Below, in pieces: positions 33,522-37,522 of a DNA stretch of 37,522 nt. The number at the start of each line of letters is the position of its first letter. The stretch's first letter is position 1. Location: positions 1-37,522 of the forward strand of contig JAFGKK010000062.1 in NCBI GenBank assembly GCA_016928575.1, in the 5' to 3' direction. Made by a program: the position numbers and the translations under genes. Origin of the DNA: Anaerolineales bacterium (GTDB lineage: Bacteria > Chloroflexota > Anaerolineae > Anaerolineales > RBG-16-64-43). Under the pieces are notes generated by a model. It was not told the origin of the DNA. It ran no database searches and worked only from the letters and a program-made list of their open reading frames with translations.

Positions 33522-35402
33522 TTACTGCCAGGTTGGACCAGGTGGCGGAGAAAGTATACCCGAAAAAGGGGCTTCAACGATCCGGTATATCCGTACCTTC
33601 CCGCTCCGGTATATCTCTTCCACCCCGGCGCAGGAATCCAGATCCGCGGGTTTTAACGATCCCGCGCCTTCTTTAATATAGATATGGGTCACCCCCTGCT
33701 CCCGAACCAGCTTCCAGAAGGATTCCGTACAGCCCCGCAGCGCGCCGACTTCCTTCGCCAGGTCGTTGGTTTGTTCGATGAATTCCCGGCCGGAAAAGCT
33801 GTAGAGCATCGGCGGCAAGAGGGTCCGCCGGTCCGCCAAGGGAAGCAGCCACCATCCGCCGTCGATCCCCCGGTAGAGGCCGTTTTGCCAATAATCGGTG
33901 TTGATGAGAAAGACCGCGTCCGGCGGCGTGTTCGCCGCCGCCCAGGCAAGAGCCCGGCGGTCGTCGGCATCGGCGAACACCGTGCGCGGGGTGACGATAT
34001 TGCGCGTCTGCCACAGTCCGAGGGCGCAGGCGGCCAGCGCCAGACCGGCGCAGAACCATTGCGGCCGCCAGGCCGGCCTGCGCCGTCCAATCCATTGCGC
34101 AAGAAATAAATATCCGTCGGCCGCTAACACCGCGGCCGGCAGAAACAGGACGATCGCCAGATGGTCCGGCCGGAACGGCTCGATCCGCATCCCCCACGGC
34201 AGGGTCTGCAGGGCGAGGATCAACCCCCATCCGGCGAGGATCCGCCGCGGACCGCGGCGGAAGAGCGCCGCCGCCGCGGCGGCCAACCCCGCGCCGAGCA
34301 GGATGTGATTCCGGAGTGGGCCGAGCAGAGTCCAAATATAGCCTGCATAATCGGCGAAGTAGGCGGCGTCGGCCTCCGCCTTCGAGGCGATAAGATCGAT
34401 GCCCACGGCCACGGTGGAATGCCGCAGCATGGGAATAAGCCACGGCAGGGCCGCCGCCGTCCCCGCCGCGGCGGCCAGCGCCAGGGGGGCGAAGCGGGGC
34501 CGCAGGTCCCTCTTCGCCAGCACGCACCCGCCGGCCAAGACCAGGAAAACCGCCAGCAGAATTGCGGCGAGGTAGTGGGTCAACAGCAATCCCGCGGTCA
34601 GGAGTGCCAGCCGGACGGCGGCGGAGGGCTTCGGTACCCGCGCGGCGAGTTCGACGGCTTCGGCCATCGCCAGCGGCAGGAGGACCATCCCCGCCAGCAG
34701 CGTGTAGCGCCCCCACGAAAGGTAGAACGCCGGCATCTGCGCGAAGAAGCCGACCAGCGCCAGCGCGAACAGCGCCCGCCGCCGGTCCGGCCGGACCGCC
34801 ATCGACAGCCGGTAAGCCGAGAGCGCCGCGGCGGCGTTCAAAATTTGTCCGAAGACCAGCATCGTCCGATCCGCCGCCAAGCCTGAGAACGCGGAGAAAA
34901 CCGCCGCCGCGGAATGAAAACCGTAATGGTAGTAGAACGGACCCGGGATCCAGGGTTGCAAGTCTGCAGGTATTCCGCCCCGCTCGAGAAACAGCCGGAT
35001 CAGGAACGCATGGTGGACCGAATCCACCCAGGCGGGGAATTCCAGCCCGCGGGCCTGGTAAAACCGCAGACCGAGCAACAGCATCACAGCCAGGATTTCC
35101 AAGCAGGCGAACGCCGAACAGCGGATGCGGATTCCCCGGCGCGCCAGACGAACGAGAATCGCGCCCGCCGCCAGAAGTTCGACGGCGATCAGCGCCGGGA
35201 AGGTGAACCGGAATCCGCAGATCCGGCCGAGCAGGGCGGCCGCGGCGATGATCGCGATCCCCAACCCGAAGGCAGCGGCGAGATTCTCGATCCCGCTCCG
35301 GCGGCGGCCCTCCTGCCAGGCAAGCACGGCCGCGCCCGGCAGGATGATCCCGAGGGCGGCAAGCAAGCAGAACAGCGCCGAAACCGGATTTAAAAATGAC
35401 AT
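33522..35402 (-). CDS. Multi-span GT-C-like membrane protein, first gene of the sphingoid operon
   Basis: 626 residues with about twelve hydrophobic helices and a C-terminal soluble region (about 480-626). The loop after the second or third helix has WVDSVHHAFLIRLFLERGGI and PFYYHYGFHSAAA, which resembles DUF6541-type and other GT-C glycosyltransferase-like proteins. No clear acidic catalytic pair matching ArnT is visible, so the call is less secure than for the two other GT-C genes. It is separated from the SDR start by 28 bp with no terminator. The context suggests a role in glycosylating or otherwise modifying a sphingoid-type lipid, but this is inference. Confidence 0.7.
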   Translation of the reverse strand: MSFLNPVSALFCLLAALGIILPGAAVLAWQEGRRRSGIENLAAAFGLGIAIIAAAALLGRICGFRFTFPALIAVELLAAGAILVRLARRGIRIRCSAFACLEILAVMLLLGLRFYQARGLEFPAWVDSVHHAFLIRLFLERGGIPADLQPWIPGPFYYHYGFHSAAAVFSAFSGLAADRTMLVFGQILNAAAALSAYRLSMAVRPDRRRALFALALVGFFAQMPAFYLSWGRYTLLAGMVLLPLAMAEAVELAARVPKPSAAVRLALLTAGLLLTHYLAAILLAVFLVLAGGCVLAKRDLRPRFAPLALAAAAGTAAALPWLIPMLRHSTVAVGIDLIASKAEADAAYFADYAGYIWTLLGPLRNHILLGAGLAAAAAALFRRGPRRILAGWGLILALQTLPWGMRIEPFRPDHLAIVLFLPAAVLAADGYLFLAQWIGRRRPAWRPQWFCAGLALAACALGLWQTRNIVTPRTVFADADDRRALAWAAANTPPDAVFLINTDYWQNGLYRGIDGGWWLLPLADRRTLLPPMLYSFSGREFIEQTNDLAKEVGALRGCTESFWKLVREQGVTHIYIKEGAGSLKPADLDSCAGVEEIYRSGKVRIYRIVEAPFSGILSPPPGPTWQ

Positions 35403-35453
35403 GCGGTTTAGATGCGGAAGATCGCTGTGATTAAACCATATCCCCGGGAAACG

Positions 35454-35583
35454 TGAGATTGCTGAAAAAGCCCGTCATGCCGAGCACAACGAAGCATCTT
35501 CATCCATTCTCAGGTCATTCGCTTGCCCGCTTGATTCCAGCCCGCGGACCGGGGCGCTTAAGAAGGCTTTTTCAGCGATCTCG
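35454..35583. repeat. MITE-like element with 19-bp terminal inverted repeats
   Basis: Terminal repeats 35454-35472 and 35565-35583 match at 17 of 19 positions (core GCTGAAAAAGCC exact). The interior, about 92 bp, contains GTCATGCCGAGC and encodes nothing obvious. No target-site duplication is convincing. Confidence 0.55.
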
Positions 35584-35634
35584 AAATGCATCGCTGAGCA
35601 GCATCATGGATCGCAAAAACCACAGATGGTTCAG

Positions 35635-35785
35635 CCTCCCCCTCATCCCATCCTCCCGTCACGGTCCCTCGCTTTCCCTCGCTTTCCCTCGCTGTCCCTC
35701 GCTTCCCCTCGCTTTCACTCGCTGAGCTCAGGACAGGCGCTCAGGACGGTCGTGCCGGGATGAATTCTCCCAACCCGTTTCTCAC
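35635..35785. repeat. Dispersed repeat, degenerate copy A, with 10-bp tandem array
   Basis: CCCCCTCATCC-type start and AGGACAGGCGCTCAGGAC toward the end follow the plus strand of copy 1 at 15773. Within it, 35666-35725 is a tandem array of six 10-bp units, consensus CCCTCGCTTT. Part of the 707-bp gap 35403-36109, in which I see no gene. Confidence 0.55.
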
Positions 35786-35827
35786 GATGATTGGCTTCGA
35801 AGAATGGCATTCTTTTAGATCCGCTCA

Positions 35828-35925
35828 GCCCCCCCCATCCCATCCTCCCGTCACGGTCCCGCGCTCTCCCTCGCTTTGCTCGGGCCAGGCGCGCGCGACA
35901 TGCGTTCCGGAATGCATTCTCCCAG
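35828..35925. repeat. Dispersed repeat, degenerate copy B
   Basis: CCCCATCCCATCCTCCCGTC and CTCCCTCGCTTTGCTCGGGC parallel copy A. It runs directly into copy 2, with which it is inverted. Confidence 0.45.
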
Positions 35926-36051
35926 CCCATCGCTAAAGCTGGAGGGCTTTCATTAAATGCAGATGTTCATTCGCAGATGTAGGGCTGGGCAGCCGGTCCC
36001 GGCGCAATTCCGGGAAAGATGCCCGAAGGGCGGATGAGGGGGGAGGCTGAG
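35918..36051. repeat. Dispersed repeat, copy 2 (inverted relative to copy 1)
   Basis: About 134 bp whose reverse complement matches 15773-15960, lacking the roughly 50-bp CCCTCGCTTT-containing segment found there. The conserved core is CCGGTCCCGGCGCAATTCC. Confidence 0.75.
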
Positions 36052-36054
36052 TAG

Positions 36055-36080
36055 AAAAAAGCCGGTTTGCAAACCGGCTC
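36055..36080 (-). terminator. Rho-independent terminator of the cupredoxin gene
   Basis: GCCGGTTTGCAAACCGGC at 36061-36078 is an exact palindrome followed on the minus strand by six T. It starts about 30 bp past the cupredoxin stop. Confidence 0.85.
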
Positions 36081-36109
36081 ATCTCGGAAAAAAAAGAACA
36101 TCCGCGAAG

Positions 36110-36577
36110 TCATTTCACGACGGTGATCATCCCCGACATGCCCTCTCCGTTCGGGCCGCCGCTTTTCTCACAATAATAGCGGTAGGTTCCCGGTTGCTCG
36201 AAGGTGAAGGTGAAGGCTTGGCCGACAGCCAGCAACCCGCTACGGAACAAACCGGTTTCCGACGTGACCGAATGGAACACCGGATCGCGGTTAATCCACG
36301 TGACCTTCGTCCCGGCCTTGACCGTTATCCGTTCGGGGTGAAACGCGTAATCCTGGAGGTAAATGTTAACCGTTCCCGACGGGATCGAGTCGGTGGGCGT
36401 TTTGGTGGCGGAGGATCCGCCGCCCGTCAGAAATGCGGGAAGCTGGCATCCGGATACCCCCGCCCCCAACAGGATGAGGACCGCCGCGCCGAGAAGGATT
36501 GTCCGTATCCCGCTATCGCGGGATGAGAAAATCCCGCGGCAAGCCGCGTCGCAGTTTATTTTTTTTCGAATGTCCAT
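36110..36577 (-). CDS. Plastocyanin-like cupredoxin lipoprotein
   Basis: 155 residues from the ATG at 36577 (GGGAG 4 nt upstream). A signal with lipobox VSGC (Cys44) precedes a Gly/Ser/Thr linker and a cupredoxin domain (about 68-155): VNIYLQDYAFHPERITVKAG, VTWINRDPVFHSVTS and GTYRYYCEKSGG. Expected type I copper ligands His102, Cys136 and Met147 are present. The third ligand, normally His two residues after Cys (C-x2-H), is Ser139 here, so classical type I binding may be lost or altered. The hydrophilic N-region includes SSRDSGIR, encoded by an 18-bp palindromic repeat. It is probably attached to the outer face of the membrane and may carry electrons. No partner oxidoreductase is adjacent. 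Confidence 0.85.
   Translation of the reverse strand: MDIRKKINCDAACRGIFSSRDSGIRTILLGAAVLILLGAGVSGCQLPAFLTGGGSSATKTPTDSIPSGTVNIYLQDYAFHPERITVKAGTKVTWINRDPVFHSVTSETGLFRSGLLAVGQAFTFTFEQPGTYRYYCEKSGGPNGEGMSGMITVVK
36507..36524. repeat. 18-bp palindromic repeat inside the cupredoxin gene
   Basis: Same arms as the elements at 8055 and 15736, with loop TATC. It is in frame and encodes part of the N-region of the signal peptide. Confidence 0.65.
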
Positions 36578-36894
36578 TTTGCTCCCTTCCGGATGCCGAT
36601 CCTGCACGGCATGCTCCATTTGCGCCAGTAAAACCGCCGATGCTCAACGCCCCCGTTTCCCCTGGAAAAAGCGCGCCGGTCTTGGCATTCGATCATGAAG
36701 CCGTTCGGGCCCTGGCGCAGTCGGAGTTGCCGTCCGTCCGGATCATGGAGTTCCCGATCCGCGGCGGCCTCCCCCAACCGTGTTTCGCCTGGTTCCTCAG
36801 GATGGGTATGCTCCACGGGTGATCGCCTGTGGTTATGGTTGCGGTTTTCGCCGTGCGGGAAAACCTTGTGGTCGACCATTTTACTCACAATCAC
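36556..36894 (-). CDS. Possible His-rich hypothetical protein upstream of cupredoxin
   Basis: 112 codons beginning MIVSKMVDHKVFPHGENRNH with a GTG start and a GAAGG element upstream. Its end overlaps the cupredoxin start by 22 bp. The composition is protein-like (several His and Arg; DPDGRQLRLRQGPNGFMIE), but no family is recognised and other frames cannot be excluded. The region 36895-37098 shows no gene. Confidence 0.35.
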   Translation of the reverse strand: MIVSKMVDHKVFPHGENRNHNHRRSPVEHTHPEEPGETRLGEAAADRELHDPDGRQLRLRQGPNGFMIECQDRRAFSRGNGGVEHRRFYWRKWSMPCRIGIRKGAKWTFEKK

Positions 36895-37098
36895 CGCACC
36901 TTCGCGAAAGCCGCGATTCTCTCACGAGATTCTCAGCCACCCCCTCGGTATCGGCGGAAAACATCGGATTCCCATTGCCGGCCGGTGCATGGAGCGATGC
37001 GCGGCAATCACCCGCTGGGTATGGATGCCGCCTATGGAAAACGCCGACACCTCACTGGGCGGGAAGGTTTAGGCCGGCGGGGATTCCTCATCCCCCCC

Positions 37099-37134
37099 AA
37101 AAAAACGGCCGGGCGGATGAAGCCCGGCCGTTTT
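37099..37134 (-). terminator. Rho-independent terminator of the Flp pilin gene
   Basis: CGGCCGGGC and GCCCGGCCG arms with a 7-nt loop, followed on the minus strand by seven T. On the plus strand four T follow, so it may act both ways. Confidence 0.88.
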
Positions 37135-37158
37135 CCAGGATATTGGCTCGATGAACGC

Positions 37159-37305
37159 CTATATCGTGTTGATGATCTGGCTGAAAACGTTGCCGATCGC
37201 GGGGCCAAGGACGGACAGGATGATGATGATCACGATGGCGACCAAAACAAGGATGAGCGCGTATTCCACCAATCCCTGGCCTTTCTTCTGCAGCTTCTTG
37301 AACAT
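37159..37305 (-). CDS. flp: Flp/Fap-type pilin subunit
   Basis: 48 residues; AGGAGG is 7 nt before the ATG. The sequence starts MFKKLQKKGQGLVEYALILV, with the short basic leader, the Gly at the prepilin peptidase site, and the Glu-Tyr pair (positions 14-15) typical of Flp pilins of tight-adherence (Tad) systems. A single hydrophobic helix and the end NVFSQIINTI follow. A prepilin peptidase would cleave after one of the Gly residues. No tad/cpa assembly genes are in the window, so it is either an orphan subunit or at the edge of the cluster. A terminator lies directly downstream. Confidence 0.93.
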   Translation of the reverse strand: MFKKLQKKGQGLVEYALILVLVAIVIIIILSVLGPAIGNVFSQIINTI

Positions 37306-37350
37306 GAGATTTCCTCCTTTCTAATGGGAGTTTTGTCAAATACAGCCTAA

Positions 37351-37379
37351 TCCATACAATTCATTTTTCCCCCGATCAA
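37351..37379 (-). promoter_or_regulatory. Possible promoter of the Flp pilin gene
   Basis: Minus strand TTGATC (37379-37374), 17-nt spacer, TATGGA (37356-37351), about 46 nt before the ATG. Weak -10. Confidence 0.35.
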
Positions 37380-37402
37380 GTAAAAAACCTGTAAAAGAAC
37401 CG

Positions 37403-37522
37403 TTAATTATTAGCGCATCCAGGCTTTTTCCAGGAATTGCAAATTCCGGTCAATTCGGCCACCGATTCCGGTGTAATCCGGCCGCCCCATACCAACCCTC
37501 CATCATCAGCGACGAGATTGTA
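37403..37522 (-). CDS. 3' end of a gene entering from the right edge
   Basis: An open frame of 39 codons runs from the window end to TAA at 37403. It includes VADDGGLVWGGRITPESVAE and LTGICNSWKKPGCANN, with balanced protein-like composition. Truncated at the window edge, so function is not assignable. It lies upstream of the Flp pilin gene on the same strand. Confidence 0.5.
   Translation of the reverse strand, partial: YNLVADDGGLVWGGRITPESVAELTGICNSWKKPGCANN

Noticed and set aside
35666-35725. Short regular repeats considered as a CRISPR array
   Set aside because: Units are 10 bp and contiguous, with no spacers and no cas genes.

Overview
The window looks like a chromosomal segment of an uncultured or little-studied Chloroflexota, most likely Anaerolineae. 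This is inferred from high GC, lipoproteins with long Thr/Pro/Ala linkers, several GT-C membrane glycosyltransferases, a DUF4332 protein, an orphan Flp pilin and a DnaE with an Ala/Pro-rich tail. No rRNA, tRNA, CRISPR array, integrase or transposase was recognised. Many genes are single or in pairs, separated by repeat-rich intergenic DNA.

Layout. 0.1-3.5 kb: a divergent signalling locus. On the minus strand lie a 48-residue membrane peptide and a membrane-anchored phosphotransferase-like protein (TCAD9-like); on the plus strand lies a P-loop ATPase with a C-terminal OmpR-type DNA-binding domain. The two -10 elements overlap. 3.8-7.8 kb: plant polysaccharide degradation, with a GH10 xylanase lipoprotein carrying two CBM9-like domains, a GH105 hydrolase, and a broken CBM9 remnant whose frame continues past an amber codon. 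8.2-16 kb: a condensation-fold acyltransferase coupled to a DUF3592 membrane protein, a SpoIIAA/STAS-like protein, a GT-C glycosyltransferase, a YcxB-like protein, a DinB-like/TPR protein and an unknown membrane protein. 16-23.3 kb: dnaE overlapping a small membrane protein gene, a secreted thermonuclease-like lipoprotein, and a probably leaderless Ig/beta-propeller protein. 23.5-31.2 kb: a second GT-C protein with an extra C-terminal domain, a DUF4332 protein, a compositionally distinct double KaiC-like ATPase, about 800 bp of apparently decayed DNA, an unknown protein and a GNAT acetyltransferase.

31.4-35.4 kb: a probable three-gene minus-strand operon of a GT-C membrane protein, a 3-ketodihydrosphingosine-reductase-like SDR and a serine-palmitoyltransferase-like enzyme, ending at a clear rho-independent terminator. 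This suggests sphingoid-base synthesis. 35.4-37.5 kb: a cluster of repeats (a MITE-like element, a 10-bp tandem array, dispersed repeats), a cupredoxin lipoprotein lacking one expected copper ligand, an Flp pilin with its terminator, and the 3' end of a gene leaving the window.

The strongest candidates for something undescribed are the kinase/ATPase/peptide locus, the sphingoid-base operon, the lone double KaiC-like protein with a degenerate second site, and the families of palindromic and dispersed repeats, one of which lies inside a coding sequence. All functional assignments come from reading motifs by eye; no database search was run.
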